From CAMCXT01 sp040403315 (GTDB taxonomy: Bacteria > Bacteroidota > Bacteroidia > M30B66), in contig JBBAKX010000002.1 of assembly GCA_040403315.1 (NCBI GenBank), forward strand, positions 1-64,000: DNA of 64,000 nucleotides, in the 5' to 3' direction. This document shows positions 8,864-17,540 of this stretch, in pieces (positions within the stretch are counted from its first letter, which is position 1; every line of letters begins with the position of its first letter). The notes beneath the pieces are model-generated. The model did no database searches. It was not told the origin of the DNA and saw nothing but the letters and a program-made list of their open reading frames with translations. Both the position numbers and the translations under genes were made by a program.

Positions 8864-10381
8864 TTATTCTTCGGTTTTTTCTGGTCTCATTTGAGGGAAA
8901 AACAAAACATCTTGAATTGAATTTGAATTGGTCATGATCATCGAAAGTCGATCTATACCGATACCTAATCCTGCAGTTGGAGGCATCCCAAATTCTATTG
9001 CACGAATAAAATCTTCATCGAGCACCATCGCCTCTTCGTCGCCACGTTTCCCTAATTCTAATTGTTCTTCGAATCGATTTCGTTGATCAATTGGATCATT
9101 CAATTCAGAGAATGCATTGCAGATTTCTTTGCCGTTGCAAATACCTTCAAATCTTTCCACTAAGCCAGGTTTACTGCGGTGTTTTTTAGCCAAAGGCGAC
9201 ATTTCCACTGGGTAATCTGTAATGAAAGTAGGTTGAATCAAATGAGGCTCACAAGTTTCTCCGAAAATCTCATCAATAATTTTTCCGCGTCCCATGGATC
9301 CGTCGATGTTGATGTTCATTTTCTTGGCTGAAGCGGCCATAGTTACTTCGTCCATTTCACTAATATCAACGCCTGTAAAGTGGTGAATGGCTTCATACAT
9401 GGTCATTCGCTTCCATGGTCGTTTAAAGTTGATCATGTTTTCACCAACCTGAACTTCGGTGGTTCCATGAATATCGAGAGCTACCTTTTCAACCATTTCT
9501 TCTACAAGATCCATCATCCAATTGTAATCTTTGTAGGCAACATAAAGCTCTACTTGCGTAAATTCTGGATTATGGAATCGACTCATTCCTTCGTTTCTGA
9601 AGTCTTTCGCAAATTCATATACACCATCAAATCCTCCAACAATGAGTCGTTTTAGGTACAACTCATTCGCAATGCGCAAATAAAGAGTCATATCGAGTGT
9701 ATTGTGGTGTGTTTTAAAAGGTCGGGCAGCTGCACCGCCATACAATGGCTGTAGGACAGGTGTTTCAACCTCTAGATAACCACGATTGTTAAGATACTCT
9801 CTGATTGAATTGGTGAGCTTGGTACGCTTGATGAACGTGTCTTTGATTTGGTGATTTACAATCAGATCTACATATCGTTGGCGGTACCGCAATTCGGGAT
9901 CTCCAAATGCATCGAATATTTCGCCATCTTTTTCTTTAACGACAGGCAAAGGACGAAGTGATTTACAAAGAACCTTTAGGGAAGTAACATGCAAGGTACT
10001 TTCACCAGTTTGGGTAGTAAACATATACCCAGAAACACCAATGATATCTCCTAAATCGAGTAGTTTTTTGAAAACAGTGTTGTAAAGCGTTTTGTCTTCA
10101 TCTGGGCAAATATCGTCTCTACGAATATAAATCTGAAGCCTTTCAGTAGAATCTTGGATAACAGCAAAAGTTGCATTTCCCATAATTCTGCGGGTCATTA
10201 TGCGACCTGCAATGGTAACATCCTGAAAATTTTGCTTTTCCTTGTCGAACTTTTCGTTGATTTCTGCTGCTGTTGCATTCACCGGAAACAGATCAGCTGG
10301 ATATGGATCAATGCCTAGATTCAGCAATTCTGTAAGACTTTCTCGGCGTTGACGTTCAAGTTCTGACAAATTCTCGCTCAT
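8864..10381 (-). CDS. lysS: Lysyl-tRNA synthetase, class II
   Basis: Charges tRNA-Lys. The start at 10381 (MSENLSELERQRRESLTELL) gives 505 residues, the normal LysS length; the open frame extends upstream to 10495 but that part is untypical. Order: an OB-fold anticodon-binding domain (VTIAGRIMTRRIMGNATFAV, residues ~55-145), the class II catalytic core with motif 2 (FRNEGMSRFHNPEFTQVELY), then motif 3 (GLGIGIDRLSMIM) near the C-terminus. The gene is divergent from rpsP and convergent with udk. Confidence 0.96.
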   Translation of the reverse strand: MSENLSELERQRRESLTELLNLGIDPYPADLFPVNATAAEINEKFDKEKQNFQDVTIAGRIMTRRIMGNATFAVIQDSTERLQIYIRRDDICPDEDKTLYNTVFKKLLDLGDIIGVSGYMFTTQTGESTLHVTSLKVLCKSLRPLPVVKEKDGEIFDAFGDPELRYRQRYVDLIVNHQIKDTFIKRTKLTNSIREYLNNRGYLEVETPVLQPLYGGAAARPFKTHHNTLDMTLYLRIANELYLKRLIVGGFDGVYEFAKDFRNEGMSRFHNPEFTQVELYVAYKDYNWMMDLVEEMVEKVALDIHGTTEVQVGENMINFKRPWKRMTMYEAIHHFTGVDISEMDEVTMAASAKKMNINIDGSMGRGKIIDEIFGETCEPHLIQPTFITDYPVEMSPLAKKHRSKPGLVERFEGICNGKEICNAFSELNDPIDQRNRFEEQLELGKRGDEEAMVLDEDFIRAIEFGMPPTAGLGIGIDRLSMIMTNSNSIQDVLFFPQMRPEKTEE

Positions 10382-10401
10382 GATTTTTATATTTGTGCTG
10401 G

Positions 10402-10409
10402 CAAAAATA
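10402..10409 (-). promoter_or_regulatory. Candidate -7 box of lysS
   Basis: On the minus strand this reads TATTTTTG, fitting TAnnTTTG, 20 bp upstream of the lysS ATG at 10381. It supports the 10381 start over the longer frame. No clear -33 element. Confidence 0.4.
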
Positions 10410-10461
10410 GCGCATTCATTGAGAGAAATCTCAGAAGAAGCATTTTGAATCATAAAAAATG

Positions 10462-10469
10462 TATCTTTG
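10462..10469 (+). promoter_or_regulatory. Candidate -7 box of rpsP-rimM
   Basis: TATCTTTG matches TAnnTTTG and lies 26 bp before the rpsP start. A TTTG at 10444-10447 could be the -33 element but sits closer (14 bp) than usual. Confidence 0.45.
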
Positions 10470-10495
10470 CCGCCCAATTCAATTAACACAAGCAA

Positions 10496-11227
10496 ATGCC
10501 TGCAAAAATCAGATTACAGCGACATGGTAAGAAAGGAAAGGCTTTCTACCATATCGTGATTGCCGATGGTCGTGCACCTCGGGACGGGAAGTTTATTGAG
10601 AAAATAGGCACCTACAATCCGAACACGAATCCGGCAACGATCGAACTTCAGTTCGAAACCGCCCTAAAGTGGCTTAAAAACGGAGCTCAACCGACAGAAA
10701 CTGCTCGCGCGATCCTCAGTTACAAAGGTGTCCTCATGAAACTTCACCTAGATAACGGTGTAATTAAGGGCGCCCTAACAGAGGAACAAGCGGAAGCGAA
10801 ACTCGTTAAATGGCTCGAAGAGAAGGATAGCAAAATCGAAAACAAGCGCACTTCACTTTCTACTTCAATGTCTGATCTTCAGAAGAAGCGTAAGGCTGAT
10901 GAATTAGCTAAGAATGCTGCTCGTGCTGTTGCAATTGCTGCTAAAAATGCTCCTGAACCAGAGCCTGTAGCTGAAGAAGTTGAGGAAGAAATTCCTACTA
11001 CTGAAGTTGAAACTCCAGAACCAGCGGCTGCCCCTGTTGAAGAAGCTCCAGCTGCTGAAGAAGTTGCTCCAGAACCAGTTGCTGCTCCTGTTGAGGAAGC
11101 TCCAGCTGCTGAAGAAGTTGCTCCAGAACCAGTTGCTGCTCCTGTTGAGGAAGCTCCAGCTGCCGAAGAAGTTGCTCCTTCAGATGACGCTCCAGCTGCA
11201 GAAGACGAAACAAAAACCGCAGAATAA
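10496..11227 (+). CDS. rpsP: Ribosomal protein S16 with long Ala/Pro/Glu repeat tail
   Basis: Small-subunit protein S16. Residues 1-85 are the standard S16 fold: MPAKIRLQRHGKKGKAFYHI, VIADGRAPRDGKFIEKIGTY, NPNTNPATIELQFETALKWL. A lysine-rich helical linker at ~100-150 (KKRKADELAKNAARAVAIAA) is followed by an acidic, low-complexity tail to residue 243 built on 18-residue repeats of the type VEEAPAAEEVAPEPVAAP (about 2.7 copies). S16 is normally 80-90 residues. Longer S16 proteins are known in Bacteroidota, but the near-identical DNA repeats here indicate recent expansion. The gene lies 13 bp upstream of rimM, the usual order. Confidence 0.93.
   Translation: MPAKIRLQRHGKKGKAFYHIVIADGRAPRDGKFIEKIGTYNPNTNPATIELQFETALKWLKNGAQPTETARAILSYKGVLMKLHLDNGVIKGALTEEQAEAKLVKWLEEKDSKIENKRTSLSTSMSDLQKKRKADELAKNAARAVAIAAKNAPEPEPVAEEVEEEIPTTEVETPEPAAAPVEEAPAAEEVAPEPVAAPVEEAPAAEEVAPEPVAAPVEEAPAAEEVAPSDDAPAAEDETKTAE
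11036..11179 (+). repeat. 54-bp in-frame tandem repeat in rpsP
   Basis: Units begin at 11036, 11090 and 11144 (the last partial, about 36 bp), each starting GTTGA(A/G)GAAGCTCCAGCTG. Units differ at only a few positions, so the array is young or homogenised. It encodes the 18-residue Ala/Pro/Glu repeat of the S16 tail. Confidence 0.92.
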
Positions 11228-11240
11228 TATCTGACACGCC

Positions 11241-11771
11241 ATGCTGCAAGATCAATGTTTTCAGCTTGGTGTTATCATTAGGAAAGTCGGAACGGACGGG
11301 CGTATTAGCATACAACTCGACACCGATAACCCGAAACATTACCAAAAAACGGAATCAGTATTTGTGGAAATCCACGGAAAACTGGTTCCGTTTTTTATTC
11401 AGTCGATTCGATTAATGACTGACGGTACTGCCCAAGTTAAATTTGAGGATATTGACAGTGAGGAGCATAATAAAATGCTCATTGGTTGCAATGTTTATCT
11501 TCCTCTCGATAAGCTGCCTAAGCTTTCAGGCAATAAGTTCTATTACCATGAGATCATCGGATTTACAGTATTAGACCTCAATACCAATCAATCTGCAGGA
11601 ACAATCGTAGATATTCTGGAGAATAGTCCTAATGATCTTTTTCAGCTAAAAAATGATGGGAATGAAGTGCTCATTCCAATTGCAGATGCTTGGCTAAAAA
11701 ATGTTGATCGGGAATCCAAATGCATAGAAATGGATTTGCCTGAAGGTTTGATTGAAGTAAATAAGAAATAA
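11241..11771 (+). CDS. rimM: Ribosome maturation factor RimM
   Basis: Binds S19 and the head of the 30S subunit during 16S rRNA maturation. The 176-residue length is typical. The N-terminal RimM beta-barrel (residues ~5-90) contains FQLGVIIRKVGTDGRISIQL and VFVEIHGKLVPFFIQSIRLM; the C-terminal PRC-barrel contains NKFYYHEIIGFTVLD, AGTIVDILENSPNDLF and VLIPIADAWLKNVDRESKCI. The gene is in an operon with rpsP. trmD, which often follows rimM in other bacteria, is absent here and the next 750 bp are repeats. Confidence 0.93.
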   Translation: MLQDQCFQLGVIIRKVGTDGRISIQLDTDNPKHYQKTESVFVEIHGKLVPFFIQSIRLMTDGTAQVKFEDIDSEEHNKMLIGCNVYLPLDKLPKLSGNKFYYHEIIGFTVLDLNTNQSAGTIVDILENSPNDLFQLKNDGNEVLIPIADAWLKNVDRESKCIEMDLPEGLIEVNKK

Positions 11772-11792
11772 CAGATCCCAATTACTTTGTCG

Positions 11793-12320
11793 ATTATCAA
11801 CAGTAAAAGTGAAAACTTCCTGTTCGATTAATTTTTTCAGCTTGACAAGTATCACAATAATCTCGAAATTGAAACTGGGAAGGGGTTAGCATTGGGAAGC
11901 TTCCCTAACAAAAAAATCAGCAGAAACCCAAATCAAGTTCTGCACAGGCATTTTCTGAAATGCTGTATATTTAGTTCACCTCCTCAACTCTTTCATCCAA
12001 TCAACTTGAAAACTACTGTTCAATGTTACTTTTCAGTTGCCTTTATAGCGGCTATCCATTATCAACAACAAAGATGAAAACTTCTTGCTTGATCAACTTT
12101 TTCATCTTGACAAGCATTACAATAATCTCGAAATTGAAACTGGGAAGGGGTTAGCATTGGGAAGCTTCCCTAACAAAAAAATCAGCAAAATCCCAAATAA
12201 AGTTCTACACTGGAAGTTCCCTATTACCCATATTTTCAGTTCAATCCCACTACCCTATCATCTAATCACCCCAAACCCTACTGCTGAATTTTACTTTTCG
12301 ATAAATAGTAAAAAGAATTG
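11793..12320 (+). repeat. Decayed 265-bp tandem duplication (repeat family A)
   Basis: Two direct copies with a constant offset of 265 bp: 11793-12057 and 12058 to about 12320. A 68-bp core is identical between copies (11854-11921 and 12119-12186). The core contains CTGGGAAGGGGTTAGCATT, then the 12-bp palindrome GGGAAGCTTCCC, then TAACAAAAAAATCAGC. Outside the core the copies have diverged. The core resembles the repeat core near 26.2-26.9 kb. No known element type is recognised. Confidence 0.88.
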
Positions 12321-12482
12321 TCTTGCGCTAATGATGTGGTTTATCATCTACAAAAGAGAAACAATTTGATTTCTTCAAACCACAAATGATCCATTATTAA
12401 AATTGTAATATTTGTTTGTAAGACAACATTAGCAATAGATCCTTACTAAGTAACAATCATCTAAATCGGCATAGGTTTCTAT

Positions 12483-12490
12483 TATCTTTG
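12483..12490 (+). promoter_or_regulatory. Candidate -7 box of the carboxylase gene
   Basis: TATCTTTG fits TAnnTTTG, 32 bp upstream of the ATG at 12523. It would start transcription downstream of the repeat array. No clear -33 element. Confidence 0.4.
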
Positions 12491-12522
12491 CTCATCGATT
12501 CCCAAAACCAAAGCAAACCAAT

Positions 12523-14157
12523 ATGTCTGAGAATATCGAATTCAATCGAAATGAAGATAAACTGAAGTTGTTGATTTCTGCAATGAATCAGAAGCTTGAT
12601 CTAGTCTTTCAGGGCGGTGGAAAAACTAGAATTGAGAAGGAACACGCCAAAGGCAAATTGACTGCCCGAGAAAGAATTAGTTATCTGTTAGATAAAGAAA
12701 AACCTCAGCTAGAAATTGGCGCTTTTGCTGGCGATGGCATGTATACCGATCATGGCGGTTGTCCTTCTGGAGGCGTAGTTGTAGTTATTGGTTATGTTAA
12801 AAACCGACAGGTTATTGTTGTAGCAAACGATGCCACTGTAAAAGCAGGTGCTTGGTTTCCAATTACTGCCAAGAAAAATCTTAGAGCTCAGGAAATTTCT
12901 ATTGAAAACAAACTTCCTATCATTTATCTTGTAGATAGTGCAGGTGTTTATCTTCCAATGCAAGACGAAATTTTCCCTGATAAGGAGCACTTTGGAAGAA
13001 TCTTCAGAAACAATGCGATCATGTCTTCTATGGGAATTCTTCAGATTTCAGCAGTCATGGGAAGCTGCGTAGCTGGTGGTGCATATCTCCCAATTATGAG
13101 CGATGAAGCCATGATTGTTAAAGAAACCGGAACAATATTCCTTGCAGGTTCTTATCTCGTTAAAGCCGCGATTGGCGAAGACATCGACAATGAAACGCTT
13201 GGCGGATCAACCACACATTGCGAAATTAGTGGTGTTACAGATTACAAATGCGAAAACGATCAGGATTGCTTAGATAGAATCCGGAACATCATGGACAAAG
13301 TAGGCGAGTTCGACAAAGCAGGTTTTGATCGCGCTATTCCAAATATGCCTTCGAAAGATCCAAAGGAAATATTAGGAATCCTGCCCGATAGTCGCGAAAA
13401 GCCTTACGATATGATGGATATCATCGAACGTTTGGTGGATGATTCGGCATTTGAACCATACAAAGACAAGTATGGACAGAGTATTATTTGTGGCTTGGCG
13501 CGAATTGATGGATGGGCTGTCGGCATTGTTGCCAATCAACGAAAAGTGGTAAAAAGCAAGAAAGGTGAAATGCAATTTGGTGGCGTTATTTACAGCGATT
13601 CAGCTGATAAAGCTGCCCGTTTCATAATGAATTGTAACCAAAAGAAAATTCCACTCCTATTCCTTCAAGATGTTACTGGATTTATGGTTGGATCTAGGTC
13701 AGAACAAGGTGGAATTATTAAAGATGGCGCCAAAATGGTGAATGCCATGGCAAATTCGGTGGTGCCAAAATTTACTGTTGTTGTTGGAAATAGCTATGGC
13801 GCTGGAAATTACGCAATGTGCGGAAAAGCATACGATCCACGACTAATGCTCGCATGGCCATCTGCTAAAATTGCTGTGATGGGAGGCGCTCAAGCAGCTA
13901 AAGTGTTGTTACAAATTGAGGTGAGTACGTTAAAGGGCAAGGGCAAAGTAATCACTCCCGAAGATGAAAAAACGATGTACGATAAAATTTTCAATCACTA
14001 CGAACAAACAACTTCAATCTATTACAGTGCTGCTCGTTTAGTGGTTGATGCGATTATCGATCCACTCGAAACCAGAAAAGCAATCTCAATGGGCATTGAA
14101 GCTGCCAACCATGCGCCTATCGAGAAACGTTATAATGTAGGCGTACTACAAGTTTAA
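12523..14157 (+). CDS. Acyl-CoA carboxylase carboxyltransferase (beta) subunit, methylcrotonyl-CoA carboxylase type
   Basis: Transfers the carboxyl group from biotin to an acyl-CoA. The 544-residue protein has both crotonase-fold halves. The N-half contains KGKLTARERISYLLDKE, PSGGVVVVIGYVKNRQVIVV and VDSAGVYLPMQDEIFPDKEH; the C-half contains GVIYSDSADKAARFI, FLQDVTGFMVGSRSEQGGII and VVGNSYGAGNYAMCGKAYDP. The segment QDEIFPDKEHFGRIFRNNAI matches methylcrotonyl-CoA carboxylase beta (leucine catabolism) better than propionyl-CoA carboxylase, but that choice is by eye. No biotin carboxylase or biotin carrier gene is adjacent, so the partner must be elsewhere. Confidence 0.9.
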   Translation: MSENIEFNRNEDKLKLLISAMNQKLDLVFQGGGKTRIEKEHAKGKLTARERISYLLDKEKPQLEIGAFAGDGMYTDHGGCPSGGVVVVIGYVKNRQVIVVANDATVKAGAWFPITAKKNLRAQEISIENKLPIIYLVDSAGVYLPMQDEIFPDKEHFGRIFRNNAIMSSMGILQISAVMGSCVAGGAYLPIMSDEAMIVKETGTIFLAGSYLVKAAIGEDIDNETLGGSTTHCEISGVTDYKCENDQDCLDRIRNIMDKVGEFDKAGFDRAIPNMPSKDPKEILGILPDSREKPYDMMDIIERLVDDSAFEPYKDKYGQSIICGLARIDGWAVGIVANQRKVVKSKKGEMQFGGVIYSDSADKAARFIMNCNQKKIPLLFLQDVTGFMVGSRSEQGGIIKDGAKMVNAMANSVVPKFTVVVGNSYGAGNYAMCGKAYDPRLMLAWPSAKIAVMGGAQAAKVLLQIEVSTLKGKGKVITPEDEKTMYDKIFNHYEQTTSIYYSAARLVVDAIIDPLETRKAISMGIEAANHAPIEKRYNVGVLQV

Positions 14158-14217
14158 ATTTAAGTGGACTTCTAGCCAAGTTCCTTGCGATTAAAATCCT
14201 TTACAGTTTAAAGAACA

Positions 14218-14751
14218 ATGACAATGAAACCATTAAAAATTATTTGTTTTTGCTTGTTGGTCACTTTAACATCTTTAAACAACCTATTTGCTCAAATTCT
14301 CGATCCAGAGATTTATCCAAATGCAGAAACCAAAGTGCGAAAAAACAACATCTATGGGGAGTTGTTAGGGTCAGGATTTTTATTGTCATTGAATTATGAA
14401 AGAGAATTGTACCGTGATGAAAATGTAAAATTTAACTTTAGAATTGGCACAGGAACGGCTATTTTCGTTAATGCTGTTCCTTTAGCTGGTGTAAATCTAC
14501 TCTTCGGTAAAAACAACAATAATTTTGAACTAGGATTCAATGGCATTAGAACGTATGCCATAAGTATAATGGGAGGCGACGGAAATTATGTTCTCGCCAA
14601 TCCTGTTCTCGGGTATCGATATGTCAGCGATAAAGGTCTGATTTTCAGAGCTTCATTCACCCCGTTCTTCCAATTATACGACCCTGATGATTGGGTAACC
14701 GACGAATTATTCGTGCCTTTCGCTGGAATTAGCCTTGGTTACAGTTTTTAA
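14218..14751 (+). CDS. Exported hypothetical protein, possible small outer-membrane barrel
   Basis: I do not recognise this 177-residue protein. It has a signal peptide (MKPLKIICFCLLVTLTSLNN, cleaved near LFAQ); the start is either 14218 or the second ATG at 14224. The mature part alternates hydrophobic and polar residues with many Gly and aromatics: LLGSGFLLSLNYERELYRDE, FNFRIGTGTAIFVNAVPLAG, GLIFRASFTPFFQLYDPDDW, and a final strand PFAGISLGYSF ending in Phe. This pattern fits an 8-stranded outer-membrane barrel. The gene is convergent with the next and the stop codons overlap by 4 bp. Confidence 0.7.
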   Translation: MTMKPLKIICFCLLVTLTSLNNLFAQILDPEIYPNAETKVRKNNIYGELLGSGFLLSLNYERELYRDENVKFNFRIGTGTAIFVNAVPLAGVNLLFGKNNNNFELGFNGIRTYAISIMGGDGNYVLANPVLGYRYVSDKGLIFRASFTPFFQLYDPDDWVTDELFVPFAGISLGYSF

Positions 14752-16556
14752 TCGTTCAAAACTAAAATATTCCCTTTCATACTTTTGCCATCAGGTGTTT
14801 CGATAACATAAAAGTAAACCGCCGATAACTCGCCATCACCCATCCATTCGTTTTTGTAATTTATCGATTCGAAAACCAACCTTCCCCAACGATCATAAAT
14901 AAACAGAAGACAGTTTTGAGGCAAGGATTCAATTTCAAATGAATCGTTCACACCATCTTGATTTGGTGTAAATACATTTGGAATAATAATCGGACAATCT
15001 CCATTGATCTCTAAGTTTCTTGTTAGCGAATCGCTTCCATATGCATTCGAAACAATCAATGTAATAGTATAACTTCCATTGCCTGAAAAGCATATTTTTG
15101 GATTCTGTTCAAATGAAATTTCTGGATTCCCTTCAGGAATAACCCATTGAAAATTATCGGGATTGTACAAGCTAGAATCGGAAAATGAAACGCATATATC
15201 TGGACAATCTTCAACAGCTTTTGTATTGGAAAAATTAGCCACGGGTGGAACGATCTCACATTCTGGAAATTCTACATGCTTCAAATTCGATTCAATCAAT
15301 TCGATTGTATCAATAACTACTATAGTTTCTAGATTTATAATTCCTAAATTTTTAAGTACAACCGAAGAATCAGGATTTTCGAAATTCCAGTTTTCAACCC
15401 AGCAAGGCACAGCTCCAGATTGACTTGTTTTAAGAATTCCCGCATCGCGTGTTCCATTGGCATTGGCCAAATCTCCTGTCAATACAAATCCTCCATCCGA
15501 AGTGGCTTGAATATCTGCTGGATAATTCGTGTATGGATTTCCCCAAGTAAAGCTGCTACTTCCAAGGATTTGCTCTGAATCATTTATCTCTAACCAGAAG
15601 ATATTCCGATCGTCAAATGAACCAGCATCACCAGCTATAACAAGCGATTCTCCTTTTCTCGTTAGCGTTCTAAATTTCTCATCGCTACCTGAATGAAAAT
15701 ACGTTTCATTCAATAGATTGCCCGATACATCAAATTTAACGAACAGCGCATTCCACCCATAATTCACATGGTATGAACTTCCACAAAGAATGAGATTTCC
15801 ACTTTGATCCAAGGCGATATCAGAAAGCTCATCATCATAATAACTACTCACCTTGAAACTCCAATCTAAATCTAGACTTTCATCCAACTTGATCACAAAT
15901 CCATCGGAAAAAACAATATCACCATTGCAAGCACCAACGATGTAAATTTCGCCTGAAGCTCCAATTGCCATTGCAGTTGAGTTGAGTTCAGCATTAGGAA
16001 GCCAAAGTTTTCGACTTCTAACAAGCGCTCCACTCAAATCGATCTCAACCAAATTGGCTATTTCATAATTGATGTTGTAGTCGGATGTGATGAGCAACAT
16101 TAAATTACCGTTGGGAAGCAATCCCATATCAATCGGCATGTCGGCATTGCTTGAGGTTAATCTATAACTTGCTTGAATGTTACCTTCGTTATCATGGAAA
16201 GCAACAATTGTTTTAGATGCATTTGAAAAATCGCCTCCCGCAGCCAGCGTCACAAATCCACCTTGAACTTCCAATGCTTTTTTAAAAATGAGCGATTGAT
16301 TGTTAAGGAGATACAACCGCGAATCGATCATTTGTCCATCGGTAGTGATCAGATTTATCCCACCGGCAACCAACGCAGGATTCGAAGAACCAGCACTTCC
16401 GGAAGTGGTTTGTAAAAATCGACCATCCGATAATTCCTTCACCGACATGCCGATTTCGGTTAATGGTGTTCCATATCGCTTGAAAAAACGAATCTGACCG
16501 TTTACAGAAAAGGTCAAAAATAATGTTGCAATCAAAAATGTAAATCTCACCCGCAT
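14748..16556 (-). CDS. Type IX secretion substrate with PKD domain and type B C-terminal sorting domain
   Basis: A 602-residue secreted protein. The start at 16556 (MRVRFTFLIATLFLTFSVNG) gives the signal peptide; the frame extends to 16586 but that adds a non-signal leader. Residues ~35-390 consist of repeated beta-propeller-like blades (GNLMLLITSDYN, GEIYIVGACNGD, GNLILCGSSYHVN, GGFVLTGDLANANGT). A PKD domain follows (CVSFSDSSLYNPDNFQWVIP, GSYTITLIVSNAYGSDSLTR). The C-terminal ~85 residues carry the type B (gliding-motility-associated) signature: IIPNVFTPNQDGVNDSFEI, LFIYDRWGRLVFES, and a final KGNILVLND. It is predicted to be exported by T9SS. Confidence 0.9.
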   Translation of the reverse strand: MRVRFTFLIATLFLTFSVNGQIRFFKRYGTPLTEIGMSVKELSDGRFLQTTSGSAGSSNPALVAGGINLITTDGQMIDSRLYLLNNQSLIFKKALEVQGGFVTLAAGGDFSNASKTIVAFHDNEGNIQASYRLTSSNADMPIDMGLLPNGNLMLLITSDYNINYEIANLVEIDLSGALVRSRKLWLPNAELNSTAMAIGASGEIYIVGACNGDIVFSDGFVIKLDESLDLDWSFKVSSYYDDELSDIALDQSGNLILCGSSYHVNYGWNALFVKFDVSGNLLNETYFHSGSDEKFRTLTRKGESLVIAGDAGSFDDRNIFWLEINDSEQILGSSSFTWGNPYTNYPADIQATSDGGFVLTGDLANANGTRDAGILKTSQSGAVPCWVENWNFENPDSSVVLKNLGIINLETIVVIDTIELIESNLKHVEFPECEIVPPVANFSNTKAVEDCPDICVSFSDSSLYNPDNFQWVIPEGNPEISFEQNPKICFSGNGSYTITLIVSNAYGSDSLTRNLEINGDCPIIIPNVFTPNQDGVNDSFEIESLPQNCLLFIYDRWGRLVFESINYKNEWMGDGELSAVYFYVIETPDGKSMKGNILVLND

Positions 16557-16635
16557 GGGATAAACTGCATCCGTAAAATGTTGCATCTGATTTTAAATCT
16601 AAAACTATTTTCTTTGACCTCGGTTATAACAGCAG

Positions 16636-17538
16636 ATGTTTAAAATTGCTTGGGATCCTTTATACCATCATCCATTGCCGGAAAATCATAGATTTCCGAT
16701 GGAGAAATATTCACTTTTGCCCCAACAGCTTATTTTTGAAGGAACAGTTTCCAAAGATCAGTTTTTCAACCCAAAACCTGCTACTGAAGATCAAATTCTT
16801 CTTTGTCATGATAAGGAATATTGGAACAAGCTTTTGAACCTTCAATTGACCGCATCAGAAATACGTAAAACCGGTTTCCCCCTTTCTAAACAATTGATTC
16901 AAAGAGAAATAGTTATTGCTGGCGGAACGGTTCAAGCAGCTCGATTTGCCTTAGAACATGGTGTCGCTATGAACATTGCTGGTGGAACGCACCATGCATT
17001 CACCAACCGAGGCGAAGGATTTTGCTTACTAAACGATATCGCAATAGCTGCATCGGTGTTGTTAGAGGAAAAAACAATTCAAACTGCCTTGGTAATTGAT
17101 TTGGATGTTCACCAAGGAAATGGAACTGCAGAAGTATTTCGATCAAATCCGCATGTGTTTACATTTTCGATGCATGGAAAGAAAAATTACCCTCTCCACA
17201 AAGAAAATTCCGATTTAGATGTTGAATTGGAAGATGGGATTTCGGATGATGAATACCTGAACCTCCTGAACATGCATCTCAATTACCTTAAAGAACATCA
17301 TCTCCCTGATTTTATCTTTTATCAAGCGGGTGTGGATGTTCTAGCAACAGATAAGCTTGGGCGATTGGGTTTAACTATTCAAGGTTGCAGAGAAAGAGAC
17401 AGGCTGGTTTTTGAGATGGCGTATCAGTTGAATATTCCCGTTGTCGCCGTGATGGGAGGCGGTTATTCTGAAAGAATTGCCGACATCATCGAAGCGCATG
17501 CTAACACCTTTCGATTGGCTTCCGCAATTTGGGGTTGA
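16636..17538 (+). CDS. Histone deacetylase family (AcuC-like) zinc amidohydrolase
   Basis: A 300-residue member of the arginase/deacetylase superfamily; relatives remove acetyl groups from lysine, acetylpolyamines or similar amides. Catalytic elements are all present: GGTHHAF (tandem His), FCLLNDIAIA, zinc ligands in VIDLDVHQGNGTAEVF (Asp, His), the third ligand Asp in FYQAGVDVLATDKLG, and the GGGYSE loop with the transition-state Tyr. The protein is at the short end for the family and has no export signal, so it acts in the cytoplasm. The natural substrate is unknown. The next gene is convergent with a 2-bp gap. Confidence 0.88.
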   Translation: MFKIAWDPLYHHPLPENHRFPMEKYSLLPQQLIFEGTVSKDQFFNPKPATEDQILLCHDKEYWNKLLNLQLTASEIRKTGFPLSKQLIQREIVIAGGTVQAARFALEHGVAMNIAGGTHHAFTNRGEGFCLLNDIAIAASVLLEEKTIQTALVIDLDVHQGNGTAEVFRSNPHVFTFSMHGKKNYPLHKENSDLDVELEDGISDDEYLNLLNMHLNYLKEHHLPDFIFYQAGVDVLATDKLGRLGLTIQGCRERDRLVFEMAYQLNIPVVAVMGGGYSERIADIIEAHANTFRLASAIWG

Positions 17539-17540
17539 TC

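Larger units (their letters stand above)
11772..12522. other. Gene-poor stretch between rimM and the carboxylase gene
   Basis: This 751-bp stretch holds the family A repeats and, from about 12320, an AT-rich leader with a candidate -7 box at 12483-12490. The short open frames here are artefacts of the repeat: both read the same core in the same frame (a GSFPNKKIS peptide) and then diverge. I see no RNA gene and no terminator with a T-run after rimM. Confidence 0.7.

Noticed and set aside
10998..11345. Minus-strand open frame opposite rpsP
   Set aside because: Its Leu/Gln-rich repetitive protein is a shadow of the S16 Ala/Pro/Glu DNA repeats.
11892..12369. Two small open frames (61 and 94 codons) as possible small proteins
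   Set aside because: Both are read across the tandem duplicate core and share a GSFPNKKIS peptide only because the DNA is duplicated; no ribosome-binding or conserved context.
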